64,000 nt of DNA from Natrarchaeobaculum sulfurireducens (lineage in GTDB: Archaea > Halobacteriota > Halobacteria > Halobacteriales > Natrialbaceae): positions 3,286,001 through 3,350,000 of the forward strand of contig NZ_CP024047.1 in the NCBI RefSeq assembly GCF_003430825.1, in the 5' to 3' direction. Below are positions 55,893 through 64,000 of the stretch, piece after piece. The position numbers were made by a program, and so were the translations under genes. Position 1 is the stretch's first letter. Each line of letters starts with the position of its first letter. The notes beneath the pieces are model-generated. The model had not been told where the DNA came from, ran no database searches, and worked only from the letters and a program-made list of their open reading frames with translations.

Positions 55893-56936
55893 ATGCACAA
55901 TTCCAACAGGCTTATGATCTCCCGCATCAATAGACCAACTATGATGCCAGCAGATCGTGTCAGTACTGATGCTGCAATCACGGATCTTGAGCGTCTGCTG
56001 GGAAAGAAGGGGCTTGTGCAACTCATGGATGTCTTCCTGAGTAACGAAACAATCCCCGTGACCGCAAGTGACCTGGAGGACTTCTCTGGACTCAGCCAGA
56101 GTACGGTCTCACGCGGGGTCAGAGAGCTGCGCGACTACGGGATCATTGAGCGATCCGAGGAGGGCTCGCCTTACCTCTACCGTCTGAATATGGATCACCC
56201 TGCAGCCGAGGGATTGTTGGAAGCTCATCACCACCTGCATGAACATGTTGAGGAGATTCAGGCTGCAAGTGATGAGTTTGATCCCAAGAGTGAGTTGTTC
56301 CACACTGGATCGCCGTTTGTGGAGCTATTCCGCTATCCGACGAATGTAAAGTTGTTAGCAGCGATGCTAGCCAATCCGGACGTAGGGATGCGAGCAGCTG
56401 ACGTTGCACGAGCAGCAGAGGTGGACAAATCAACAGTCTCGGATAATATCAACGTGCTATGTCGGATTGGGCTCATAACAGCTGAGATGCCGCAGTGGGC
56501 AACTGACCCCCGATACTCACTGAATAGAGAACATCCAGCGGCAGAAGGCTTCCTCGGGGCTATTGATGGGCTCCAACGAGAGGTAGAAGACACTCCGTCA
56601 GCGCCGGCTGACAAGGAGAGTAAGCAGTTCCCAGACAACAACAGTGAGACGATTGGCGAGATCAAAGACCAATTCGAAGAACTGATCCCAACGCTTTCCG
56701 GGGATCGCCCTGATGAGAGCCGTCCAGATGAAAACTGGATTGAGAGGTATTCCGTTCAACGTCAGGCTGAGAGACTTGAGGGGGTAACTGGCGACTCTGA
56801 GACGGACTCAGAGCCAACAGATTTGCGGGCTATCAGAGCGATCGATTCTGAGAATCTTCCAGATGATAAAGATCTCAAGCATCAATTGCACTCCGCAACA
56901 CAGGAGATGGCAGCAACAAACAGCTGTGCAGCCTAG
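55893..56936 (+). CDS. Two-wHTH transcription regulator-like protein
   Basis: 347 aa. Two winged-helix domains in tandem: ASDLEDFSGLSQSTVSRGVR then LRDYGIIERSEEGSPYLYRL, and AADVARAAEVDKSTVSDNIN with LCRIGLITAEMPQWATDPRY. Each is followed by the motif HPAAEG, suggesting an internal duplication. The C-terminal 120 residues are acidic and probably unstructured. A later in-frame ATG at 55941 is possible. The next gene starts 2 nt after its stop, so they form an operon. Similar proteins occur on haloarchaeal plasmids. Confidence 0.7.
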   Translation: MHNSNRLMISRINRPTMMPADRVSTDAAITDLERLLGKKGLVQLMDVFLSNETIPVTASDLEDFSGLSQSTVSRGVRELRDYGIIERSEEGSPYLYRLNMDHPAAEGLLEAHHHLHEHVEEIQAASDEFDPKSELFHTGSPFVELFRYPTNVKLLAAMLANPDVGMRAADVARAAEVDKSTVSDNINVLCRIGLITAEMPQWATDPRYSLNREHPAAEGFLGAIDGLQREVEDTPSAPADKESKQFPDNNSETIGEIKDQFEELIPTLSGDRPDESRPDENWIERYSVQRQAERLEGVTGDSETDSEPTDLRAIRAIDSENLPDDKDLKHQLHSATQEMAATNSCAA

Positions 56937-56938
56937 TA

Positions 56939-57715
56939 ATGAGCGACGAAATATTTGATGATATGGTTGCTGACATTGAACAGACGGTTCAGAAGACTGG
57001 TTACACTGAGACCGATATTATAGAGCTTCCTCCACCCCATTCAGAAACGGCAACCGAGCAAGAGCAGACAAACACGCAAGAGCTGCCTCCGGAGCGGAGG
57101 ATAATCCTAGTCAAGGCAGATTCAGGGCCCGATTTTGTAATTAGTGCCGAAGAAGGTGAAGCATTCTTCCAAGTTCAAACGAGTTATCCGTTGTGGCAAG
57201 AAATTGCGGAGGCACTGTCTGTCGAACGAGCAGAAAAACTTGTTTCAGAGGAGTTTGACAAAGGAATTCCAGAAGATCATCCGATTCATGCGAGTGTTCC
57301 TCCCGAAGTTTTAGAAGAGGATGATGAAAGGCGGATACTGATCCTCGCAGCCTTCGAAATTCTCATTGAAGCCGACACAGAAGTCCGGAAAGAGATTGTA
57401 TACCGTTTATCGGAGATCTTCACTAACGCAAAAGTCAAACACGTCATTGATTCACCTAGCGAAACTGGTGCACCACATGGATTTACGGTTATGTATAAGA
57501 TATTTCCCTATGACGACCAGTTTGGCCCACGTGAATTGAACGATGTTATCGAACAGGTCCGAATGGCTGCACATCAAGCAATTTTGTTCCTTCGGTACAC
57601 GTTCAATCTTGGTGTCGATATGAATCAAATGACCGCAGGCACCGTCGAAAACGGTCCCCAGACCCCTGTCCGTGATCTTGATCCTGAGGGTATAACTGAT
57701 AAATCAATTGATTAA
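56939..57715 (+). CDS. Hypothetical protein coupled to the wHTH gene
   Basis: 258 aa, acidic, not recognised. An N-terminal helix and Glu/Gln-rich linker (about residues 1-50) precede a structured part: RRIILVKADSGPDFVISAEE, ILILAAFEILIEADTEVRKE and VMYKIFPYDDQFGPRELNDV. No catalytic motif was found. Only 2 nt separate it from the upstream wHTH gene, so they are likely to act together, perhaps in plasmid or element maintenance. Confidence 0.6.
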   Translation: MSDEIFDDMVADIEQTVQKTGYTETDIIELPPPHSETATEQEQTNTQELPPERRIILVKADSGPDFVISAEEGEAFFQVQTSYPLWQEIAEALSVERAEKLVSEEFDKGIPEDHPIHASVPPEVLEEDDERRILILAAFEILIEADTEVRKEIVYRLSEIFTNAKVKHVIDSPSETGAPHGFTVMYKIFPYDDQFGPRELNDVIEQVRMAAHQAILFLRYTFNLGVDMNQMTAGTVENGPQTPVRDLDPEGITDKSID

Positions 57716-57740
57716 ATGTGGCATACTCTATTTCTGTGAT

Positions 57741-58751
57741 TTAAGCATCGTTCCACGATTTGAACGCGTGAGCTGGGATTTCCCAGTTGAGGTCATCCAT
57801 CAACTGTTCAATTTCATACGAGCCAGTTCGCTCAGTGAGGTGCTTTACCTCTAACTCCTCCAAGTCGGCGAAACTGTCCGGTGATGCCGTGTAAGCGTCG
57901 TCAAGTGGGACTCTGAACAGTTGTCCCATAGCATTTGCGTAGATCAGAACGAATCCAAATCTGACGCGGTTCTTCTCCCTGAGCAGCTGTTTTTGAAGAT
58001 CTCCACAGAACATCGCAAAGTCAGCGTCTTGGTCAGGGCCGAGTGAAAATCGGGGGTGACCTCTAAGAAGAGTAATTCCTTGACTCGGTGGTAGTAATGC
58101 CCCCTCGCTTTGAGGAGGTTTCGTAATCATACCATCCGCCTCTAACTCACAAACATGCGGATATAGGGGTGGATCCTCCTCAAGATCTGGAAAGTCAATT
58201 AGACAGGCGAGCTGGATTTGCTCTGCTGCTTCATCACCGTGGTTTTCAACACCAACACTGACCCAGGTTCCGGATTCGCCTTCGGTTATCTCTAATGTCT
58301 TTGCGGTTGAGTTGGCTTCGAGACTGGGTCGTCCAGCATGAAGTTGAACTCCGTCTGGATGGGAAGCCAGAAAGGGAACATGCTGCCGTTTCATAATCCA
58401 TGCCTGTTGATCTTGGATAGTAGTCTGCTGATCAAGAATGCGATTTTGACTTAGATAGATTGCTGCCAAGGCGAGTGAGACCGCGAGACTTCCTGCAACA
58501 CCAACCCCGTTGACGAGGAGATCTATCACACCCCCCACCGCGGTTTGGTCTGGAGGCACTTCCTCGGCGGTTTGAAACAGTTCGATAAGGGATGCTGCAG
58601 TTGATGAAGTTGGGGTGGTGAGGAGATATCCGATTAGGATAGCACCCACCAAAGCGATAAGAAAAAATCCGACGGCTAATCCCCAAAGAACGGGTACAGA
58701 TCGGGGTTGTGATGGTGTGCCTTCATCTTCCCTGATGAATGTGTCGCCCAT
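57741..58751 (-). CDS. Two-TM membrane-anchored protein of unknown function
   Basis: 336 aa. TM1 about 22-45 (VLWGLAVGFFLIALVGAILI), TM2 about 72-93 (GVGVAGSLAVSLALAAIYLS), short coiled linker (ILDQQTTIQDQQAWI), then a soluble C-terminal domain of about 220 residues with beta-strand-like repeats (GTWVSVGVENHGDEAAEQIQ; FGFVLIYANAMGQLFRV). That arrangement suggests a membrane-anchored sensor or binding domain. No known family. It is convergent with the preceding operon and lies upstream (divergent) of the sacsin-like gene, with 672 bp in between. Confidence 0.6.
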   Translation of the reverse strand: MGDTFIREDEGTPSQPRSVPVLWGLAVGFFLIALVGAILIGYLLTTPTSSTAASLIELFQTAEEVPPDQTAVGGVIDLLVNGVGVAGSLAVSLALAAIYLSQNRILDQQTTIQDQQAWIMKRQHVPFLASHPDGVQLHAGRPSLEANSTAKTLEITEGESGTWVSVGVENHGDEAAEQIQLACLIDFPDLEEDPPLYPHVCELEADGMITKPPQSEGALLPPSQGITLLRGHPRFSLGPDQDADFAMFCGDLQKQLLREKNRVRFGFVLIYANAMGQLFRVPLDDAYTASPDSFADLEELEVKHLTERTGSYEIEQLMDDLNWEIPAHAFKSWNDA

Positions 58752-59423
58752 ACCTAATGCGTTTTTCGCGTAATGATTTGTACATTACGTGAGTAACGGA
58801 GAGGGATCTAAGCGTGATGCCTGGGTAGTAGAGATAGCCAATTAAGAGAAAGCAATACTGTCGTTAATGACCACTGGGTTCCGAATAGAGGACACGGATT
58901 ATTTGTCAGCTTCTTCACCCCCATTGCTGGCGGTTTCAGCGTGAGCCTGTTTGACAGATATGCGCTGTGAGTTCAATACGAAGAGTCCGAATTACTCAAA
59001 CCTTGTCAGGAATAGCGTGGCCGTTACAGAGCATTAGTACAGCACGACATCATCGTTTATTTCACGAGAAATGCAGTGCACCAGTCGTTCAGAAGCCGTG
59101 TGTGGTGTGCGGATGATTCGCCAGATTCAGCGTGGAATAATCGTGCTTCATCCACCTCTATAGTTAACACGCGCTTTCTACCAACTACTGGAAAGGTTGA
59201 ACAAAGCGTACCTGATACAGGGCGTATATTGCGTACTCTGTATACCTTGAAAAGGTATATCCAAGAGAATGCGTGTTCAGACGCCTGCCAGTCGCAGTTG
59301 ACTGAATACAGACATTATTTGTATAAATGCTAGATAGCATGTTACTCTTTGACTCCCTCGAAAACGACTTTAAGACTACTCTACTTTCCAAGCATATCGA
59401 ACGATGAATGGGAGTGACAGTAG
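58752..59423. other. 672-bp region without a recognised gene
   Basis: An 85-codon open frame exists at 59076-59333 but looks like chance: no domain, odd composition and poor codon use. Near the right end, CTTTAAG (59368-59374) may be the TATA box for the sacsin-like gene, which is preceded by a 7-codon minicistron. No repeat or RNA gene was seen. Confidence 0.5.
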
Positions 59424-59427
59424 ATGA
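59404..59427 (+). other. 7-codon minicistron overlapping the sacsin-like gene start
   Basis: ATG at 59404, seven codons, TGA at 59425-59427, overlapping the gene's ATG at 59424 as ATGA. A TATA-like TTTAAG lies about 32 bp upstream. This repeats the arrangement seen at 35489 and 37950. It may guide ribosomes or be coincidental. Confidence 0.3.
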
Positions 59428-62400
59428 GTGGAGACGTTCCTAGTCCTCAAGAGTGGAAGGAATGGATACGCGACCAGCGAACCGATCTGAAACAGGAGTA
59501 CAAACGACGACCACCCCGGCTCGTCTCCGACTACAAACGAGAAGTGTCTCAGCTGAAAGGCTACTCGGACCGTGTCCTTTTAGAGTTGCTACAGAACGCC
59601 GACGACGCAGGTATAGATGCCTCGGAGCCGGTCAGGGGGTTGATCCGGGTCACTGATGCAGGCATCTATGTCGCGAACACTGGCGATCCGTTCACCAAAG
59701 GGGGAGTCGAATCTCTCCTCATTAGTGACAACAGCCCCAAGGAGTTCCGAAACGACAGTATCGGCTACAAAGGCCTGGGATTCCGATCTATCCTCAACTG
59801 GGGCTCCGACGTTCTCATTCTGAGTGGCGAGTTGTCCCTAGGGTTCTCCGACGAGTTTGCAGTTGAGTTTTTGGAGGAGCTTCAAACTGAGAGTCGGGAC
59901 ATCGAACGGCGCGTCAGTGAATTCGAAGCCGCGGGAACGTACCCTCCCATCGCCAAGTTGAGTGTTCCAAAGTGGCTCAACGAAGGTGACATCGAACCAG
60001 AAGCCCTCAAACAGGTTTACCAAGAGGCGACCGAAATTCAGGGAGAAGGCTACGAAACTGTCGTCGGAATTCCTCGAGGGGAAAATGACGAGGTGTCCGC
60101 TCAGTTGGATAACCTCGTTCCGGAAACGACACTCTTCCTGCGAAACCTCTCCACTCTGAGAATCGACCGACACGGAGAGGTCGAAAAGTGGTCTATAGAC
60201 CGTGGTGAAGATTCCGTCTCGATTCAAATCGGTAATGGGAAACCCGAGAGATGGACTGTCCTCGAAGATGAGGGAACCATTCCTGAAGAGTACAAATCGG
60301 AAGGCCAGACTCAAGACGAGTACGAAATCAAAGTAGCATTCCCATCCACAGATGTCCCCGACGCCATCGTCGACGCCGATCTGTTTGTGTTTTTTCCGAC
60401 AGAGGTCAATTTCCCATATCCGTTACTAGCACACGCGACGTTCGAACTAGACGACAGTCGCAACCATCTAGTCACTAGTGACACTAATCATTACGTCGCG
60501 CAGAAACTTGCAGAGGTGATGGCTGACACCGCTATCGAACTAAGTGAGCGCAATGGGAATTCCTGGAGCGCGTTCGCAGCGGTGTCGTCAATTCGCGATC
60601 TCGATTCCCAATTCAAGAAGCTAGGGTCGAAAGACAAGGAAACTGGGTTCGAGGACATCCTTCGAACAGAGGCTGCTGACAAGGCCATTCTTCCTGTTCA
60701 CGGCAACGGTTACATCGCACCCAATCAAGCCACTCGAATCCGAGGGGATTTCGACGGACTGTTGAGTTACAAACAGTTCATCGACGTTGCCCTGAGTCCA
60801 CCATCTGATGTAATCGAAAAGCAGTTGAAGTTGTTCGGGATCCCTGAATTAGAGTACGAAGTGTTCAGAGACCGACTGGAGGAGATCTCAGAGAAGCTTT
60901 CGGTGGAAGAGAGGGCAAGCATCGTACGGGAACTGCTGAGATACGACCTGCTCCAGCCAGAGGACCCGCCCGAACTGCTCATCGATACGAACGAACACGT
61001 AATTCCCAAGGAGGCGAGAGTATTTCTACCCCCAGAGGATGACACGATCTCACTACCAGACTGGGTTCCTCAAAAGATTCTCAGTCAAGAACTCACAGTT
61101 GCGCTTAAAAACGAGCTCAGTGTCACGACCAACCGTAAGCTGATAGACGAACTGGCCCCGTTTTCGATCTCAGAGTATAATTTAGGGAGTCTGGTCCAAG
61201 CGATCGTCGCTGAGACAAACCGTCGAGCAAAGGACTCGCCGAACGACGAAATCGAGTGGTCGAACAAGATGGTCCGGGCACTCTGGGAGTTGTATCGACT
61301 CCCGGACGATAAACCCAGGATTCCTGAGGGTGCCTCTATTCGTCTGCCGACCAGAGGCGGGAATTCGAAACGAGCTACTGAACTGTATCTTGGCGAAGAG
61401 TATCCAAACGGATCACTCCTCGAAGCCCTATACGCACCGCTTGACGACGATTCGTTCGTCGTCTCTGGGGACAGTCTGAGAATCGATGCGATACCTTCCC
61501 AACTTGAATCATTCCTCTGCTGGATGGGTGTGAACGACAAGCCGAAGCGAATCAAAACTCAACCGAACCGCGAGTTTCGTAACTACGTTTTGAACCAACT
61601 GGACTATCCAGCACGGTTTGGCAGAGACGTGTATTTCGACTCTGTCAAGGATGCCAACTCGAGGTCTGGAAGGTACAAGCTAAAGGACTTCGAGACTATC
61701 GATCGGTTGGACAGAATTCTGGAGCAAGCAGATCCCCATGCAATACTAACTTTACTCTCATGGGTCCGATCGGATCTTGAATCCTGGCGAAGAGAGGGCG
61801 ATACATCGGCGACGTTCGCTTTCAAGCCCCACAGAAAACGAAACTGGCGGTACCTGAAGACGCAGTCAATCCCGTCGTACCCGTACTGGCTCATCCAGAA
61901 TACCGAGTGGGTTCCTGTGGAGGGAGGTGAGGTGATGGCTCCAACACAGTGCTCAATCGATTCCGAAGCAAAGAGATACTCCCCTGCAATCGGCTTTCCA
62001 TCCGCGGATCTCGAACACGAACTGTTCGACGAGTTTGATGTAGACAGACACACCTTCCGATCGGTGCTGCAAGATGTCGGTGTCGTAATAGACCTGGCCG
62101 AACTATCGTGGGACTCGCTGTACTCTCTACTGTCGGCTCTTCCGGAAATTAATCCGAGTGACAGTCGCGTCAAAAAGCTCTACAGCCTGATACTGTCCAA
62201 GGATGGTTCTCCTCCTAACGAGCACGTAGACTCCTTCACACGGGACGGGAAGGTTCTCGCTGAACACGATGGCGAGACGTCGTACCATCGCATAAAAAAC
62301 GTTCGATACTCGAGAACAGAGTCGCTTCCAGAAGCTATCCGTGATTCGTACCCGGAGTTAGTAGTAAACACCAGCTTCGGGAGTTCCAAAGTTGCCGACG

Positions 62401-63632
62401 TTCTCGGGGTAAAAACTCTCTCAATGGATTCAGTTGAACTAACAGAGATCGAACCGACTGAATACCCCCTGAACGGGCGCGACAAACAAGAGTTCAAGCA
62501 GCTCAAGCAGTACGTGTATGGCCTTCGTCTTGATCAGCAGAACGAGTCCCGAGATCGGGCTACGATCAAGCAGTTGGATATCCGAATCTGTGAAGCGTTT
62601 CAGGCTAAGGCAATCGTAGACGATACCACGATACCCATCGAACTCAAACGGGGGGACTTCGTACTCTGGAACTCGGTAGCCTATGTGCTTCCGATGGAGT
62701 TGAACTTCGCGGGCCCCCTCCTCACCAACGAGGACTTCGCTGCCTTAGTCGGGGATGTATTCTCCTCCGCTTTGGACGTCAACATCAGGAACGAGGTCTA
62801 CATGTTAGCAACGGCGGGCGACCGCGAGCGGGTATTTGGAATCCTCACCGGAAGAGACAGTACTGTCTTGGACGATGCGAGACGTCGAATGAGTTCTGGC
62901 CCCTCTGACCTCGGAGACATCACTCCACCCGAGATCAACCGGCGAGAAAATAGTACGCTGTCAGGCGAACTGAGCGGAGATAACCCTTCTCCGGACAGGG
63001 AAAACCGTGATGAGAAAGAGCCGCAGAGTGCCGAGGACCTGACGCCCACTGATGTCGGTAGTGTCCGCACCGAACGAGGGAGTGTCGAACTAATAGAATC
63101 GCGAACCATTTCAGTTCGACAAACTCCAACTCCGACAGGTCCTCCCACACGTGAACAATCGTACAGGCAAGCTGACGGTCCTCGGGCGGAGACACTCTGC
63201 ACGAAGTTTGAGGAGGAGCAGGGCCGGTTCCCAATACCCGTGGGACACATACAGGGGTACGACTCCTATCGCTGTGACATTATCTCGTTCAAGACAGAAG
63301 CCAAGCGAGCCCAATTCTGTGACGAAAGTGATCCGACACTAATTGACAGATACATAGAGGTGAAAGCCAGAAGCAGCAAAAAAGGAAGTATTACTCTCTC
63401 GGGGAATGCTCTGCGAGCTGCGGAAGAGCACCGAAACCGATACTTCCTGTACAGGGCCTACGAGAGTACCGCGGACCGCGACTCGTACAAAGTGGTGGTT
63501 CTGAAGGACCCACTCGGATGTAACGAAGCCACCACGAGAAAAGTCAGTGTCAACCCATTCAAAACCGCCCAATCTACCGAATACGACGTCTCGGTTATAG
63601 GCGACCAAGAAGACGAGAGTGGGGCCAATTGA
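59424..63632 (+). CDS. Sacsin-like GHKL ATPase with C-terminal DUF3883 nuclease-like domain
   Basis: 1402 aa. N-terminal GHKL domain of sacsin type: N-box LLELLQNADDAG (about 53-64), IYVANTGDPFTKGGVESLL (about 75-95, with Asn where many ATPases have Asp) and IGYKGLGFRSIL (about 112-123). The long middle has no recognised domain. The last 160 residues fit DUF3883, with Asp in YRCDIISF and the Glu-x-Lys pair in RYIEVKARSSKKGS, i.e. a PD-(D/E)XK-type nuclease core. Such proteins occur in defence islands and in restriction-type operons. It stands alone, starting next to a minicistron, and is the last gene of the window. Confidence 0.85.
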   Translation: MSGDVPSPQEWKEWIRDQRTDLKQEYKRRPPRLVSDYKREVSQLKGYSDRVLLELLQNADDAGIDASEPVRGLIRVTDAGIYVANTGDPFTKGGVESLLISDNSPKEFRNDSIGYKGLGFRSILNWGSDVLILSGELSLGFSDEFAVEFLEELQTESRDIERRVSEFEAAGTYPPIAKLSVPKWLNEGDIEPEALKQVYQEATEIQGEGYETVVGIPRGENDEVSAQLDNLVPETTLFLRNLSTLRIDRHGEVEKWSIDRGEDSVSIQIGNGKPERWTVLEDEGTIPEEYKSEGQTQDEYEIKVAFPSTDVPDAIVDADLFVFFPTEVNFPYPLLAHATFELDDSRNHLVTSDTNHYVAQKLAEVMADTAIELSERNGNSWSAFAAVSSIRDLDSQFKKLGSKDKETGFEDILRTEAADKAILPVHGNGYIAPNQATRIRGDFDGLLSYKQFIDVALSPPSDVIEKQLKLFGIPELEYEVFRDRLEEISEKLSVEERASIVRELLRYDLLQPEDPPELLIDTNEHVIPKEARVFLPPEDDTISLPDWVPQKILSQELTVALKNELSVTTNRKLIDELAPFSISEYNLGSLVQAIVAETNRRAKDSPNDEIEWSNKMVRALWELYRLPDDKPRIPEGASIRLPTRGGNSKRATELYLGEEYPNGSLLEALYAPLDDDSFVVSGDSLRIDAIPSQLESFLCWMGVNDKPKRIKTQPNREFRNYVLNQLDYPARFGRDVYFDSVKDANSRSGRYKLKDFETIDRLDRILEQADPHAILTLLSWVRSDLESWRREGDTSATFAFKPHRKRNWRYLKTQSIPSYPYWLIQNTEWVPVEGGEVMAPTQCSIDSEAKRYSPAIGFPSADLEHELFDEFDVDRHTFRSVLQDVGVVIDLAELSWDSLYSLLSALPEINPSDSRVKKLYSLILSKDGSPPNEHVDSFTRDGKVLAEHDGETSYHRIKNVRYSRTESLPEAIRDSYPELVVNTSFGSSKVADVLGVKTLSMDSVELTEIEPTEYPLNGRDKQEFKQLKQYVYGLRLDQQNESRDRATIKQLDIRICEAFQAKAIVDDTTIPIELKRGDFVLWNSVAYVLPMELNFAGPLLTNEDFAALVGDVFSSALDVNIRNEVYMLATAGDRERVFGILTGRDSTVLDDARRRMSSGPSDLGDITPPEINRRENSTLSGELSGDNPSPDRENRDEKEPQSAEDLTPTDVGSVRTERGSVELIESRTISVRQTPTPTGPPTREQSYRQADGPRAETLCTKFEEEQGRFPIPVGHIQGYDSYRCDIISFKTEAKRAQFCDESDPTLIDRYIEVKARSSKKGSITLSGNALRAAEEHRNRYFLYRAYESTADRDSYKVVVLKDPLGCNEATTRKVSVNPFKTAQSTEYDVSVIGDQEDESGAN

Positions 63633-64000
63633 ACACCAGAAACTGTCTTACCAGCTCTAACGCGGCCACCCTTGCTTCCGTGCGATCAACAAGAGGAACG
63701 AGCTTTTGCGCTGCGGGCCAGCTTTGCTGGCCCTCGGCAAAACATCGATGAAAAGCACGGCCTCGTCCCCCTCAGCTGCGGCTTCGAGGGGCTCCTTGGC
63801 CCGCTCGCCCACTTCGTTTGCTCGCGGTTCAACGGTAACGCCTCAGTCTGCACGTAATGAATGGTTCTGATTACTTCCGGCATTGGGGTGCGGAAATTTG
63901 ACCTGTATAAAACGGTGCCAGCGATACGGCAGTGAGGATTAGGAGCATCAACTCCGTCTGTGTCGAGACGCTGCTAGTAAGGCCAAACACACCAACTTCA
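63633..64000. other. Gene-free right edge with a strong hairpin
   Basis: No credible gene in the 368 bp after the sacsin-like gene. It contains a perfect hairpin, GGGCCAGC-TTT-GCTGGCCC, at 63715-63733, about 80 bp beyond the stop codon, which may mark the end of the transcript. The window ends before any island boundary appears. Confidence 0.5.

Noticed and set aside
57125-57133. TCAGGGCCC, as in the tRNA 3' end, inside a coding region
   Set aside because: Nine-base coincidence in the middle of an intact gene; not an attachment site.
59076-59333. 85-codon open frame upstream of the sacsin-like gene
   Set aside because: No conserved look, no promoter or ribosome-binding context, codon use unlike neighbours.
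63672-63857. 61-codon open frame at the right edge
   Set aside because: It crosses a perfect hairpin, has no family features and lacks a plausible promoter.

Overview
The window comes from a haloarchaeon, most likely of the Natrialbales (Natrinema/Haloterrigena type). The evidence is high GC with frequent CTCGAG in codons, strongly acidic proteins, leaderless or near-leaderless promoters with TATA boxes about 27 nt before the start, an intron-containing tRNA(CAU), HalOD1 and C2H2 mini-proteins, a ba3-type oxidase of the CbaDBAC type and ISH1-type insertion sequences. All family assignments were read by eye from the sequence; no database was searched.

Bases 1-25,130 are ordinary high-GC chromosome. 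They hold the end of an MFS transporter, two tandem paralogous chemotaxis transducers, purine and one-carbon genes (purC, purU, purS, purQ), an acetamidase/formamidase, a COG0523 GTPase behind a palindromic operator candidate, an FAD protein plus rhodanese, a CDGSH protein, and a copper-ATPase divergent from a four-gene ba3 oxidase operon. Several 50-60 aa zinc or conserved proteins sit between them, as do two copies of an 84-bp structured repeat.

At 25,024-25,130 lies a tRNA(CAU) with a 32-nt intron. Immediately after it composition drops, and the rest of the window (25.1-63.6 kb) reads as a genomic or defence island. No second att copy was found, so its right end may be outside the window.

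The centre of interest is 25.8-41.8 kb. A three-gene cassette, always in the order GHKL ATPase (C, about 630-660 aa), an unrecognised protein (B, about 330-355 aa) and a DUF6339-like protein (A, about 230-265 aa), occurs three times: once leftward (29404-25775) and twice rightward (31632-35319, 38018-41752). Genes within a cassette overlap or abut. Between cassettes 1 and 2 lie a complete C5-cytosine methyltransferase and a T:G-mismatch-glycosylase-like HhH protein. Between cassettes 2 and 3 lie a phage-type, motif-degenerate methylase and a GIY-YIG nuclease. The most economical reading is a multi-module methylation-linked defence locus in which the GHKL-B-DUF6339 unit is the repeated core. 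A GHKL ATPase with a methylase recalls the MutL/MORC-like ATPases known from restriction-modification operons, but the triplicated B/DUF6339 unit is not one I can name.

From 42 to 59 kb come small regulators, an operon of Cas4-like nuclease, serine recombinase and TFB-like factor, a second serine recombinase, an IS630 element with a canonical -1 slippery site, a gene broken by one in-frame TGA, three ISH1-type IS5 elements (one intact, two deleted) plus a matching 180-bp MITE, a tyrosine-recombinase pair, and a winged-helix/hypothetical pair. The island as seen ends with a 1,402-aa sacsin-like GHKL ATPase carrying a C-terminal DUF3883 nuclease-like domain. Three of the island's defence-type genes are preceded by tiny ORFs that overlap the start codon as ATGA or TGATG.
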